Numbered from the stretch's first letter, positions 25,437-35,416 are shown. The stretch: 64,000 bases of DNA from DASZIT01 sp036268775 (GCA_036268775.1 DATATM010000031.1:124001-188000); one strand, 5' to 3'. A program made the numbers and translations. The notes: generated by a model from the letters alone, not told the origin.

Positions 25437-25472
25437 TATATTATCGAACTGATGAGAGGAGCCCCCGGCTCC
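25437..25472. promoter_or_regulatory. Overlapping divergent promoters and leader hairpin
   Basis: TATATT (25437-25442) is a good -10 for the plus LLM gene, and its complement gives TAATAT (25443-25438) for the minus epimerase, so the two promoters overlap. Downstream, inside the plus leader, GGAGCC-CCC-GGCTCC (25458-25472) is a perfect six-base-pair hairpin about 25 bases before the LLM start. No -35 with good spacing was found on either strand. Confidence 0.5.
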
Positions 25473-25496
25473 GGTCGCGTTGGGGAGGAGTTCGCC

Positions 25497-26492
25497 ATGG
25501 ATGTCGGAACCATCCTGCTGTGGGAGGACCGCACCGCCGACTTCCGGTCGCGGATCGCCCAGGTCGAGTCCCTCGGCTACCGCGCCCTCGGCATCGGGGA
25601 CTCGCCCACCGTCTACCGGGAGCTGATGGCGGGGTTGGCGGTGGCCTCCATGGCCACCTCGGACCTGGCCCTGTGTTCCATGGTGATGGTCCCGGTAGGA
25701 CGCCATCCGGCGGTGGTGGCCAGCGCGCTGTCGACCCTCCAGGAGCTGTCGGGTGATCGGCTGAGCGTGGGGATCGGTACCGGGGGGAGCGGGACCGCCG
25801 GCCTCGGTCAAGGCCCCACCACCTTGTCCGTCCTCCGACAATTCGTCGACGCCGTCCGCACCCTGCTCGCCGGGCAACCGGTGGAGTGGGAGGGGGAGAC
25901 GGTGCCCCCGCCCCGGTTCCCGAGGCCGGTGCCTTTCTATCTTTCCGCCTACGGTCCAGCCGCCCGGCGGTTGGCCGGCGAGACGTTCGACGGGGTGATC
26001 CTGGCCACCGGGTCCTCGGTCCCTCTCATCGAGCACTTCCTCGGCGAGGTGGGGGCGGCGGCGGAGTCCGCCGGCCGCTCGGCCGGCGACGTCGATGTCT
26101 GGGTGATGTCCCGGGCGGCGGTCCGGGAGGACCGCGAAGAGGCCCTCACCGACATCCGGGCGAATCTGGCCAGCGCGGCCAGCTTCGGCCTGCGCTCGAC
26201 GGCCCAGATGGCGACCGTGCCCGAGGAGTTCCGGCCGAAGGTGGTGGAGTTGCAGCAGCGCTACGACGCCACCCAGCACACCTTGTGGGACGGCGACAAC
26301 GCCCGGCTGGTGGAGGAGCTGGGTCTGAGCGAGTACCTCGCCGGTCGTTTCGCGGTGGCCGGCACCCCCGACGAGTGCCGCCGACAGGCGGAAGGGATGG
26401 CCGCCGCCGGAGTGTCCCGGCTGATGATCCCGGCGGTCGATCGTGATCCGGAAGGCCTGCTCGAGCGTTTCGCCAAGGCGGTGATCCGGTGA
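25497..26492 (+). CDS. LLM-class F420-dependent oxidoreductase
   Basis: A 331-residue luciferase-like monooxygenase-fold protein. It starts MDVGTILLWEDRTADFRSRI and has LGYRALGIGDSP, ALSTLQELSGDRLSVGIGTGGSG and the phosphate-binding region FYLSAYGPAARRLAGETFDGVILATG; the layout fits F420-binding actinobacterial members. ATG 25497 with GGGGAGGAG six bases upstream is the start, not the upstream in-frame ATG. It heads a six-gene operon (25497-31135). Likely an oxidation or reduction with F420 of an unknown intermediate. Confidence 0.88.
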   Translation: MDVGTILLWEDRTADFRSRIAQVESLGYRALGIGDSPTVYRELMAGLAVASMATSDLALCSMVMVPVGRHPAVVASALSTLQELSGDRLSVGIGTGGSGTAGLGQGPTTLSVLRQFVDAVRTLLAGQPVEWEGETVPPPRFPRPVPFYLSAYGPAARRLAGETFDGVILATGSSVPLIEHFLGEVGAAAESAGRSAGDVDVWVMSRAAVREDREEALTDIRANLASAASFGLRSTAQMATVPEEFRPKVVELQQRYDATQHTLWDGDNARLVEELGLSEYLAGRFAVAGTPDECRRQAEGMAAAGVSRLMIPAVDRDPEGLLERFAKAVIR

Positions 26493-26526
26493 GGATGGCC
26501 GCGCCGGCGGGCGGCCGGGGGTCCTG

Positions 26527-27000
26527 ATGTACCGGTACCACCACATCGCCCTGGCCGTCCCCCGGCTGGAGGCGGGGATGGCGGAGATCGGTGGGGCGCT
26601 GGGCTTGACCTGGCGGCCGATCCAGCAGACCGACACCACCGTTCGGGACGCCGACGGCGTGGTCCACCCGGCGCCGGTCCGGGTGACGTACTCCGCCGGT
26701 GCCGCCCCCGCGGTGGAGGTGTTCGAGGCGATTCCCGGCACCCCGCTCGACGTCCCGGTCGGCTCGCCGTTCCATCACGTCGGGGTGTGGGTGGACGACC
26801 TGGCCGCCGAGTCGGCCCGCTTGGAGGCGGCGGGCTGGAGCTACTTCGCCGGTACCGGGGTAGGCCGGCAGGCGCTGTACCGGGGGCCGTCCGGCTTGGT
26901 GCTCGAGCTCTGCGACGCGACCTGCGACCGCCCGTGGCTCTGTGATCTGTTTCCCGGCGATTCCCCCCACTTCCGTCCGGTGCCGGACCCGGTGGCATGA
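26527..27000 (+). CDS. VOC/glyoxalase-fold protein
   Basis: A 157-residue vicinal oxygen chelate protein. Two beta-alpha-beta modules are visible; possible metal ligands are His6 in YRYHHIALAV, a second His in FHHVGVWVDD and Glu in GLVLELCD. Family members are dioxygenases, epimerases or lyases. The N-terminal segment PRLEAGMAEIGGALGLTW resembles the methylmalonyl-CoA epimerase-like branch. The function is not fixed. Confidence 0.82.
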   Translation: MYRYHHIALAVPRLEAGMAEIGGALGLTWRPIQQTDTTVRDADGVVHPAPVRVTYSAGAAPAVEVFEAIPGTPLDVPVGSPFHHVGVWVDDLAAESARLEAAGWSYFAGTGVGRQALYRGPSGLVLELCDATCDRPWLCDLFPGDSPHFRPVPDPVA

Positions 27001-27066
27001 CCGGTCGTCCGCCGGTGGCCGCCCCGACCGTGAATGGATCCAGCCCCCACCAGAACGGAGACCGCG

Positions 27067-28245
27067 ATGATTGATGATCGGTTGCTCGACGAGGAGGCGG
27101 TGCGGGACGACGCGGCTGCCGCCGCCGGGGTCAAGGGTTGGGACGACGCCGACATCGCCGAACCCCTCCAGGTCCTGTTGGAGACGGTCAAAGCCGAAGG
27201 CCGGCTGTCGGCGGTGGGGACCGAAGCCTGTGGGACTCGGGTCCGGAACCTGTTGCGGGGTTTCATCCAGATGCAGGCGGACGCCACCGATCATCCCGAC
27301 ATCCTCGACGAGGAGGTCGGCCAGCCCCTCGTGCTGATCGGGCTCCCGCGCTCGGGGACCACCCTGTTCCACGCCCTGCTGTCCCGGGACCCGGAGGCGA
27401 GGGCGCCGTTGTGGTGGGAGTCGCTCTACCCGTCGCCCCCGCCGGAGGCCAAGACCTTCTTCACCGATCCTCGGATCGCCAAGGTCGATGCGGAGTTCGA
27501 GTCGATGAAGCAGCGCAACCCGAACTACGACGCCCTCCAACCCTGGGCGGCGGAGTTGACCGCCGAGTGCAACACCCTGGCCCAACCCTGCCTCCGGTCG
27601 ATCGCCTTCTCCGCCTACTACGACATCCCCGGCTACACCGAGTGGTACCTCGCCGCCGACCAGGCCGCCCTCTACCGATACCACCGGCGAGCGCTCAAGC
27701 AACTCCAGTGGCGGGGCCCGAAGGGACGCTGGGTGGTCAAGTCGCCGACCCACTTCTTCACCCTCCCGGCGCTGGTCGGGGAGTACCCCGACGCGGTGCT
27801 CCTGCAGACCCACCGGGACCCGGCTCAGACCATCGGCTCCCAGGCCGACATGTACCTGGCCAACCGGGTGCTCTATTCCGACGACACCGATGCCCGGGCG
27901 GTGGGCCGCGACTCGTTCGAGCTCTGGGCCCGCGGCACCGACCTGATGCTGGCCTTCCGCCGGGCCCACCCCGAAGTCCGTGTCATCGACGTGGCCTACC
28001 CGGAGCTGGTGGCCGACCCGATCGGCACGGTGCGGTCGGCCTACGCCCAGGTCGGTCGGGAGGTGAGCCCGGCCATGGAGCACTCCATGAACACCTGGAT
28101 GGAGGAAAACGCCCGGGACAAGCGGCCGAAGCACTCCTATCGCTTGGAAGACTTCGGTCTGTCTGCCGGCGAGGTTCGGGCCCGGTTCGGTGACTATCTC
28201 GACGAGTTCGGCGCCTTCTGCGGGTTGTCGGGAGCCGAGCGCTGA
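27067..28245 (+). CDS. Sulfotransferase family protein
   Basis: A 392-residue sulfotransferase-like protein. The 5'-phosphosulfate-binding motif is IGLPRSGTTLFHALLS, and HRDPAQTIGSQADM is the 3'-phosphate-binding region. An N-terminal helical extension of ~85 residues precedes the core. It would transfer sulfate from PAPS to a hydroxyl group. In catabolic actinobacterial clusters such proteins recur without a known substrate. ATG 27067 is the start. The next gene follows after two bases. Confidence 0.87.
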   Translation: MIDDRLLDEEAVRDDAAAAAGVKGWDDADIAEPLQVLLETVKAEGRLSAVGTEACGTRVRNLLRGFIQMQADATDHPDILDEEVGQPLVLIGLPRSGTTLFHALLSRDPEARAPLWWESLYPSPPPEAKTFFTDPRIAKVDAEFESMKQRNPNYDALQPWAAELTAECNTLAQPCLRSIAFSAYYDIPGYTEWYLAADQAALYRYHRRALKQLQWRGPKGRWVVKSPTHFFTLPALVGEYPDAVLLQTHRDPAQTIGSQADMYLANRVLYSDDTDARAVGRDSFELWARGTDLMLAFRRAHPEVRVIDVAYPELVADPIGTVRSAYAQVGREVSPAMEHSMNTWMEENARDKRPKHSYRLEDFGLSAGEVRARFGDYLDEFGAFCGLSGAER

Positions 28246-28247
28246 CG

Positions 28248-29054
28248 ATGGCGATCCCCAGTTTCCGCCTGGACGGGAAGACGGTGCTCGTCACCGGGGT
28301 CGGCCCCGGCATTGGTGCCCACGTCGCCGCCGGCTACGCGGAAGCGGGGGCCAACCTGGTGCTCTGTGCCCGTCGACCCCAGGGCATCGGAGAACTGGCG
28401 GAGCGGCTGGCCGGTGAGGGGGCCAAGGCCCTGGCGGTGGTGGCCGACGTCTCGCGGCCCGAAGAGCTGGACCACCTGGTGAAGGCGGCGGAGGACTCGT
28501 TCGGTTCGATCGACGTGGTGTTCAATAATGCTCACGCCAATCCCGCCTGGTCGGCCCAGGAGGGTCTCGAACACGGCCTGGCCCGGGGTGAACTGCCCGA
28601 CAAGGGCGCCTTGGACTACCGGGCGGAGGACTGGCAGGCCGCCTTCGACGTCAACGTGCTGGCTCCCTACCGGTTGGCCCAGGCCGTCGTCCCCGGGATG
28701 ACCGAGCGGGGAGGCGGGGTCATCATCAACGTGCTCTCGGCGGCGGCGTTCCAACCCGCCCTGCCGGTGGTGGCCTACGGCACCACCAAGGCGGCGCTGC
28801 ACATGTTGACCCGTTACCTGGCCAAGGCGTGTGCCCCGGCGGTGAGAGTCAACGCCATCTGCCCGGCGTCGATCAGCCCCGATGGCGGGGTGTGGGAGGC
28901 CTTCAAAGCCCACATCCCGAAAATCCCGCTCGGCCGCATCGGCATCGCCGACGAACTGGTCGGCGCCGCCCTCTTCCTGGCTACCGCTGCGTCGAGTTTC
29001 TGCACCGGCCAGGTCATCTTCTGCGACGGCGGTCGGGTGGCCACCGTCTCATGA
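28248..29054 (+). CDS. Short-chain dehydrogenase/reductase (SDR)
   Basis: A 268-residue classical SDR. The cofactor loop is TGVGPGIGAH, NN-A is at FNNAH, and catalytic Ser and Tyr-Lys lie in INVLSAAAF and AYGTTKAAL. The end FCDGGRVATVS replaces the usual VDGG. It probably acts on a hydroxyl or keto group in the same pathway as the next SDR, with which it shares an ATGA overlap. Confidence 0.9.
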   Translation: MAIPSFRLDGKTVLVTGVGPGIGAHVAAGYAEAGANLVLCARRPQGIGELAERLAGEGAKALAVVADVSRPEELDHLVKAAEDSFGSIDVVFNNAHANPAWSAQEGLEHGLARGELPDKGALDYRAEDWQAAFDVNVLAPYRLAQAVVPGMTERGGGVIINVLSAAAFQPALPVVAYGTTKAALHMLTRYLAKACAPAVRVNAICPASISPDGGVWEAFKAHIPKIPLGRIGIADELVGAALFLATAASSFCTGQVIFCDGGRVATVS

Positions 29055-29962
29055 CCGCAGACTCGATGGCCGGGGATCACCGCCCCCCCGCCCACGACTC
29101 CCTCCAGGGGGTGCCGGCCAGCGTGGTCGAGCGCTTCGGGTTGGACCGACTGCCGTTCGCCCAGCGAGGGTCCTCCCTGCACGACTTGATCGACCTGGGT
29201 GGTATCCGGGCGGTTGTCACCGGGGGCGGCGGGGAGAGCCTGGGTCAAGCCATCTGCTCGCGGTTGGCCGGGCTCGGAGCCCGGGTGGCGGTGCTGGGTA
29301 CCACCGCTTCCCGGACCGAGGCGGTGGCGGGTCGGATCACCGCGGCGGGAGGCGAGGCGTTCAGCGTGGTCGCCGACGTCACCGACTGGGACGGCATCCA
29401 CACCGCCATGGACGGGGTCGCCCAACGACTCGGTGGCATCGACCTGCTGGTGAACAACGCCGGGGGAAGCCTGCGCACCCACGGCCCCTTCGTCGGCCTG
29501 TCGAAAGAGGACATCGACCGGGTCATCGCGGTGAATCTCTCCGGGGTGCTCTATTCGATTCGAGCCGCCCTCACCCACATGATCCCGGCCGGTGCCGGGC
29601 GGGTCATCAACGTCGCCTCCGAGGGTGGCAAAACGGGCATGAGGAATCTGGCCGTCTACAACGCTTCCAAGGCCGGCGCGCTGGGCGCCACCCGGAACCT
29701 CGCCCATGAACTGCCCGAGTACGGCGTGTCCATCGTGGCCGTCTGTCCCGGGATCATGGTGGGGCCGTACACCATCGAGCGCTTCCGGGATCTCGACGGT
29801 CGGCCCGGGGCGCGCACCATCGACGAGACCATGAACCGGATCAGTCTGGGCCGGGTCTCCCTGCCCGAGGAGGTCGCCAACATGGTCGTTTTCCTTGCCT
29901 CCCCGGCGGGTGCCTACGTCCACGGGACCGCGGTGAGCGTCGGTGGGGGGATTTCAGATTGA
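29051..29962 (+). CDS. Short-chain dehydrogenase/reductase with N-terminal extension
   Basis: A 303-residue SDR with about 45 extra residues before the Rossmann motif TGGGGESLGQAI. Catalytic residues lie in INVASEGGKTG and YNASKAGAL, and NNAGG is present. ATG 29051 overlaps the previous stop, and the coupling makes this start likely. The N-terminal part (SLQGVPASVVERFGLDRLPF) is helical and of unknown role. It is followed by an amidohydrolase after 45 bases. Confidence 0.88.
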   Translation: MTADSMAGDHRPPAHDSLQGVPASVVERFGLDRLPFAQRGSSLHDLIDLGGIRAVVTGGGGESLGQAICSRLAGLGARVAVLGTTASRTEAVAGRITAAGGEAFSVVADVTDWDGIHTAMDGVAQRLGGIDLLVNNAGGSLRTHGPFVGLSKEDIDRVIAVNLSGVLYSIRAALTHMIPAGAGRVINVASEGGKTGMRNLAVYNASKAGALGATRNLAHELPEYGVSIVAVCPGIMVGPYTIERFRDLDGRPGARTIDETMNRISLGRVSLPEEVANMVVFLASPAGAYVHGTAVSVGGGISD

Positions 29963-30007
29963 ACGGATCTGGCGCCACGCAAGCCATAGAGAAGGAATGA
30001 GGATGCC

Positions 30008-31135
30008 ATGACAAGTCACCGGGTCATCGATGCCGACGGCCACGTCTTCGAACCGTCCGACCTCTGGGTCAAGGGGATGCCGGAGGAACTCCGCGCCCGC
30101 GCCCCCCGCCCGGCTCCCGGCGGTCCGCCCTTCCTGTTGGTGGACGACGTGGAGATACCCCCCCGGCGGCTGTTCCCGTCCAAGGTGAAGACCCCCATCT
30201 CCGAGGACGAGGGTGAACGTTTCGGCACCGCCCAGGCCGACCAGTTCGGCCCGGCCAGCCAGATCGAGGCCATGGATCTCGAAGGCATCGATGCCTCGGT
30301 GCTGTTCCCGTCCCACGGCCTGGTCATCACGGGGGTGGACGGGGTCGATCCGATCATCACCACCGCCGCCTCCCGGGCCTACAACGACTGGCTCGCCGAC
30401 TTCTGCCTCCAGGGGCCGGGTCGCCTGTTCGGCTCGGCGATGATCGATCCCCGCGACGTCGCCGGGGCGGTCGCCGAAGCCCGGCGGGCCATCGAGGAGC
30501 TGGGCTTCGTGTCCGTCTACCTGCGGCCCAATCCGGTCAACGGGCTCATGTGGCACGACCCCGCCTACGAACCCCTGTGGTCGGCGCTCGAAGAGCTGGA
30601 TGCCCCGGTCTGCTTCCACGAGGGGGGCGGGGTGCTCCTGCCCCAGGTGGGCACCGACCGGTTCGACCGCCACTCCTTCTGGCACGTCGCCACCCATCCG
30701 ATGGAACAGCAGCTGGCGATGGTGTCGGTCCTCATGGGCGGGGTGGCCGAACGCCATCCCGGACTTCGCTTCGGGTTCATGGAATGCGGGGCGGGATGGC
30801 TCCCCTACTGGATGTGGCGAATGGATGAGCACGTGGAGGGCGAGCCCCACGACTTCACCGACCTGACCCTGACCCCTTCGGAGTACGTCGAGCGCCAGTG
30901 CTTCGTCTCCATCGACACCGACGAGGAGCCCGGGGTGGCCACCATCGGTCACCTGGAGGCGGCCAGGGTGGTGTGGGGAAGCGACTATCCCCACCATGAC
31001 TCCAAGTTCCCCAATGCCTTCAAGACCTTGTCGGGCCTCCCCGGCCTCGGCGAGGACCAGCTGCGGTCGGTGGTGGAAGACGCCCCCCTGGCTCTGTTCG
31101 GCCGTCGTCTGGCCGGCGCCCTGACGGTCGGCTGA
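30008..31135 (+). CDS. Amidohydrolase family 2
   Basis: A 375-residue TIM-barrel hydrolase, the third of its family in the window. The metal motif is VIDADGHVFEP, with YNDWLADFCLQGPGRL inside and GSDYPHHDSKFPNAF at the end. A long insertion of about 40 residues follows the first strand. It ends the plus operon that begins with the LLM gene. Its substrate may be a ring-opened product or an amide. Confidence 0.9.
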   Translation: MTSHRVIDADGHVFEPSDLWVKGMPEELRARAPRPAPGGPPFLLVDDVEIPPRRLFPSKVKTPISEDEGERFGTAQADQFGPASQIEAMDLEGIDASVLFPSHGLVITGVDGVDPIITTAASRAYNDWLADFCLQGPGRLFGSAMIDPRDVAGAVAEARRAIEELGFVSVYLRPNPVNGLMWHDPAYEPLWSALEELDAPVCFHEGGGVLLPQVGTDRFDRHSFWHVATHPMEQQLAMVSVLMGGVAERHPGLRFGFMECGAGWLPYWMWRMDEHVEGEPHDFTDLTLTPSEYVERQCFVSIDTDEEPGVATIGHLEAARVVWGSDYPHHDSKFPNAFKTLSGLPGLGEDQLRSVVEDAPLALFGRRLAGALTVG

Positions 31136-31154
31136 CCCGGCGCCGGCCCACCGC

Positions 31155-31960
31155 TCAGGTGGCGCCGTCGAGCAGGGAGCGGGTGGCCGCCGCCAGACCC
31201 GCGAATGCCGCAGCCGGGCTCAACGTCTCCAGGGCGTCGGCCAGCACCTCGATCGACCACGGGCCCGCATAGCCATGCTGGTCGAGTTTCCGCACCAGAT
31301 CCTCCAGGGCGAAGCTGCCCGCCCCGGGGACCAGCCGGCCGTGACGGGTCTCCTGGTAGGGGTCGTCCCATCCAGTGGCGGGGCCGTCGCTGAGCTGCAC
31401 GCAGGCGATGGCCGAAGGCGGCACCGCCTCGATGTCGTCGATCGACGAGCCACCCCGGAAGAAGTGCCAGGCGTCGAGGACCACGGCGGCGTTCGGGCGC
31501 CCACAGCCTTCGACGATGGCGGCCGCGGTGCGAAGGTTGGGGACCTCTGTCCAAGGGGCGAACTCGAGCGCCACCACCAGCCCGTGGTCGGCGGCGGCAT
31601 CGCACAACGGGCGGAGCCGGATGGCGGCTTCGTCTGGGTATCCGGCCAGTTGGCTGACGACGATGACCCGCTCGGCCCCGACCCGGGCGGCGAGGGAGAA
31701 CAGTCGTTCGGCGAAAGCCGCCGTTCGGTCGGCCCGATCCGGCTCGAGGGCGGCGCCCAGCAGCTCGAACTCGCCGATCCGCACCCCCAACCCGTCGGCC
31801 ATCGCCACCAGCTGTTCGAGAGTGACGCCGTCGGCGGCGGCGTCCACCACCTGGCGGTAGGAGAGGCCGATCTCGGTGATGCCGGCTTCGGAGGCGGCCT
31901 GCAGCCGCTGCCGGGCACCGACGTCGCGCCGGGTGCTGGCGCCGAGGAGGACCCGACGGA

Positions 31961-31964
<4 letters not shown>
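31155..31964 (-). CDS. Sugar-phosphate isomerase/epimerase-like TIM barrel
   Basis: A 269-residue xylose-isomerase-like TIM-barrel protein. Metal ligands may be Glu in ALEFAPWTE, Asp and His in LDAWHFFRGG, and Glu in SIEVLAD. Members isomerise sugars and inositols or dehydrate keto-inositols (IolE type). Its start overlaps the stop of the SDR upstream by four bases. It is convergent with the amidohydrolase operon. Confidence 0.82.
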
Positions 31965-32755
<791 letters not shown>

Positions 32756-32818
32756 CTCGGGGCTGCTCCTTCCGGGTCGAGAGGACGGATGGACCTCGAC
32801 CCCGTGACGCCGGTCCGC

Positions 32819-32847
32819 TATATTCAGTTGGACAATCTAAACGATTC
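32819..32847 (+). promoter_or_regulatory. Promoter with TATTCAGT...ATCTA element and ATCTAAACGATTC 13-mer
   Basis: TATATT (32819-32824) is a strong -10. The 19-bp element TATTCAGT-N6-ATCTA (32821-32839) overlaps it. The 13-mer ATCTAAACGATTC (32835-32847) lies just downstream of the expected start of transcription, and occurs exactly once more, at 49110-49122. The GTG of the CrtC-like gene follows at 32864 with GGAGG. Confidence 0.55.
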
Positions 32848-32863
32848 TACTGGAGGCACCCCC

Positions 32864-33931
32864 GTGGGCCCGACCCGAACGCTCGACCTGTCATCCGCCT
32901 TGGCGCCGGATCGCGAATACCCCCTCAGCACCCCTCCGGACATCCCCTATTGGGCCGAGAACATGCTGTTCACCCTCTACGACCCGACCGCCGACTTCGG
33001 GCTCTGGCTCCATCTCGGCACCGTGCCGACCGACTGGTCGATGTGGGAGGACATCGTGCTCGGCTATCTCCCCGGAGACGGCGGCCTGCTCCACATGACT
33101 TCCTACCACCGGACCCCGGCCGAGCGGCGCCCGGCGGGGTCGAACCTGTCGTTCACCTGCCTCGAGCCGTTCCGGCGGTGGAAACTGGAATTCGACGGCC
33201 GTTGCCTGCTCTCGGAGTACGAGCAGCTCCGCCAGGGGCGGGCGCTGGACAGCGTCAAGCACCCGCTGGCCTTCGAGCTGACGGTGGAGTGCGCCACCCC
33301 GGTGTGGGACGCCCATACCTCGGCCACCATCGGCGACGATCGCGGCAGCATGCGCGGGCAGAGCTGGGCCACCGATCATTACCAGCAGCTCTTCACCGTC
33401 CAGGGTCCTGTCCAGCTTCCGGAGGGGGAGATCGAGTTCAAGGGGACCGGTTGGCGGGACCACTCCCGCGGACCCCGTCATGGGGGCACCGGTGCGACCT
33501 GGGGAGGCCACGCCATCGTCAACTGCTTCTTCCCCGACAGCGGCCGCGGCTTCGGGCTGACCCGGATGTGGGACCCGGACGGCGAGTTGACCCTCGATGC
33601 CGGTTTTGTGGTCGACGCCGATGGTGTCCTCCACCACGCCGAGGTGCTGGAGGTCCCGCGCTTCTATGAGCCCCGCGTCTCGGGGGACGAGATTCCCATC
33701 GGCCTCGGCTACCCGGGCGGGGAGGTGCGTCTGCTCGGGCGGACGGTGAAGGAGACCTGGATGACCCGCAACCATGCGCTGGCCCGCGGGGTCGAGCGGG
33801 AGGGAAAGGCCAGCATCCTGGCCGAGGCCTTCGCCCGGTTCGAGTGGGACGGTGAGGTCGGCTACGGACTCTGCGAGCGATCGGAGCATCTCAATGATCC
33901 GGCGGGGGAGCTGCGCCCTCCGGCGCCGTGA
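32864..33931 (+). CDS. CrtC/AttH-like beta-barrel protein (DUF7064/DUF7065-like)
   Basis: A 355-residue protein, rich in strands and aromatic residues, that resembles the double-lipocalin CrtC/AttH superfamily and actinobacterial DUF7064/7065 proteins. Features: DIPYWAENMLFTLYDPTADFGLWLHLG at the start, then FKGTGWRDHSRGPRHGG and CFFPDSGRGFGLTRMW. Family proteins are hydratases, isomerases or lipid-binding partners. GTG 32864 with GGAGG seven bases upstream is the start. It is coupled by GTGA to the kinase-like gene. A related protein is at 39705-40778. The assignment is from overall pattern and is tentative. Confidence 0.65.
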   Translation: MGPTRTLDLSSALAPDREYPLSTPPDIPYWAENMLFTLYDPTADFGLWLHLGTVPTDWSMWEDIVLGYLPGDGGLLHMTSYHRTPAERRPAGSNLSFTCLEPFRRWKLEFDGRCLLSEYEQLRQGRALDSVKHPLAFELTVECATPVWDAHTSATIGDDRGSMRGQSWATDHYQQLFTVQGPVQLPEGEIEFKGTGWRDHSRGPRHGGTGATWGGHAIVNCFFPDSGRGFGLTRMWDPDGELTLDAGFVVDADGVLHHAEVLEVPRFYEPRVSGDEIPIGLGYPGGEVRLLGRTVKETWMTRNHALARGVEREGKASILAEAFARFEWDGEVGYGLCERSEHLNDPAGELRPPAP

Positions 33932-35058
33932 CCATCCCGATGGCCGCCAACCCGCTGGGCTTCGTCACCCCGAAGAAGATCCAGCACCGCGACCTCGAAC
34001 ACACCCGGACCGCACTGGCCGGTTGGATGGCCGGGCGATTGCCCGGCGTCGCCGAACTCGATCTCTCCCCCCTGGTCGTCCCAGAGGGAAACGGGGTGGC
34101 CAACGAGACGGTGGTCTTCACCGCCCGGTACACCGACACCGGCGGGCGCCGGAGTCGCCGATTCGTGGCTCGCCTCGAGTCGAGGCAGCCGCTGTTCACC
34201 GGGACCTGCCTGGCCGACCATGTCGACATGGCCACCCTGTTGGCCACCCAACCGGGGGTGCCGGTCCCCGGCGTCGTCGGGCTGGAGGAAGACCCATCGG
34301 TGCTCGGGGCCCCGTTCTTCGTCATGGAGCACGTGTCGGGGTTGGTCCCCTCCGATCGGCCCCACTGGAGCGAGGCCGGCTGGCTGGCGGACGCCAGCCC
34401 GGCCGATCGGCGCCGTCTGTGGGAGAGCGCGGTGACGGTGATGGCCGGGATCCACCGGGTCGATGCCGCACTAGCTCCCTTTCTCCAGCGACCCGGCGAC
34501 GGTCGGAGCGGGCTCGAACAGGGGTTGACCCATTGGAGCCGTTACTACTCGTGGGCGGCCGGGGGCCGGAGCCATCCGGTGATGGAGGCGGGCCTCGAGT
34601 GGTTGGAGGCCAATCTTCCGGCCGCCCCGGTCACGGGATTGGCCTGGGGCGACGCCCGGATCGCCAACATGATCTTCCGCGGGTTCCGCTGCGTGGCCGT
34701 CCTCGACTGGGACATGGTGTCGCTGGCCGGCCCCGAGAGTGACCTCGGCTGGTGGATTATCCAGGATCACGGGGCGCCGCGACATCTCGACGGGATGGGA
34801 ACCCCGAGGGAGACCGTCGAGCTCTGGGAAGCCGTCAGCGGGCGACCGGCCGACGACCTGCATTTCTCGCTTGTCTTCAATACCTTCCGGCTCGGGGCCA
34901 TCCGAATGCGCCTGGCCCGCCAGTTGGCCGCCGAAGACCGTCTGCCTCCGGAGATGGCCGGCCTGGAGACGAACAACGTGGCCATCCAACAGCTGGCTCT
35001 TCTGCTCGGCCTCGATCCGCCCGGCCCGCTCACCGCCACCCTCCCGGATCTCGACTGA
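33928..35058 (+). CDS. APH-like phosphotransferase (kinase fold)
   Basis: A 376-residue protein kinase-like phosphotransferase. The catalytic loop is WGDARIAN: Asp242 and Asn247 are present but the His that usually precedes Gly-Asp is Trp240. The Mg-binding motif is VLDWDMVSLAGPESDLGWW. Paralogues phosphorylate hydroxyl groups of antibiotics, CoA-linked hydroxyacids or choline. GTG 33928 overlaps the CrtC-like stop. It lacks an adjacent ACAD, unlike the kinase at 54207. Confidence 0.82.
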   Translation: MTIPMAANPLGFVTPKKIQHRDLEHTRTALAGWMAGRLPGVAELDLSPLVVPEGNGVANETVVFTARYTDTGGRRSRRFVARLESRQPLFTGTCLADHVDMATLLATQPGVPVPGVVGLEEDPSVLGAPFFVMEHVSGLVPSDRPHWSEAGWLADASPADRRRLWESAVTVMAGIHRVDAALAPFLQRPGDGRSGLEQGLTHWSRYYSWAAGGRSHPVMEAGLEWLEANLPAAPVTGLAWGDARIANMIFRGFRCVAVLDWDMVSLAGPESDLGWWIIQDHGAPRHLDGMGTPRETVELWEAVSGRPADDLHFSLVFNTFRLGAIRMRLARQLAAEDRLPPEMAGLETNNVAIQQLALLLGLDPPGPLTATLPDLD

Positions 35059-35077
35059 GGCGATGGGAGAGGTGGGC

Positions 35078-35416
35078 TCAGCCGGCGCTCACCGGCTCGC
35101 CGATCGCCTCGTAGAAGGCAGCCTGGACGCTGGCCGGGTCGAGGGCGTCGTGGACCGGGACCAGGCCGGCTTCCCGCGCCACGTCGAGCGCGCTGCGGGC
35201 GGCTTGGACGTTCTCCGCCTCCCATTCGTAGAGGGCGAGATAGCGGTACTGCGAGATGTCGGGGTTCACGACGTCGTTGAAGCGGAGCCGACGGGCGGAG
35301 ACCACCCCCGGCACTCGGGCCACGTCCTGGAGGTGCACGGTGTCGTACCAGTCGTTGTACTCCTTCTCCCGGCCATCGACGGGATTGGAGAAGACGACGA
35401 AGGTGAAGCGGGCCAT
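35078..35416 (-). CDS. EthD/DUF4286-like alpha-beta dimeric-barrel protein
   Basis: A 112-residue dimeric ferredoxin-like barrel protein: FTFVVFSNPVDGREKEYNDWYDTVHLQDV and VSARRLRFND, then YLALYEWEAENVQ. This pattern is frequent in small proteins of degradation clusters. ATG 35416 is the start; the longer upstream frame is not supported. It is a lone minus gene facing the kinase operon, and diverges from the epoxide hydrolase gene. Confidence 0.8.
   Translation of the reverse strand: MARFTFVVFSNPVDGREKEYNDWYDTVHLQDVARVPGVVSARRLRFNDVVNPDISQYRYLALYEWEAENVQAARSALDVAREAGLVPVHDALDPASVQAAFYEAIGEPVSAG

Noticed and set aside
26146..28134. 662-codon open frame on the minus strand
   Set aside because: It covers LLM, VOC and sulfotransferase genes antisense. 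Composition is Arg/Gly/Pro/His-rich and lacks domain motifs.
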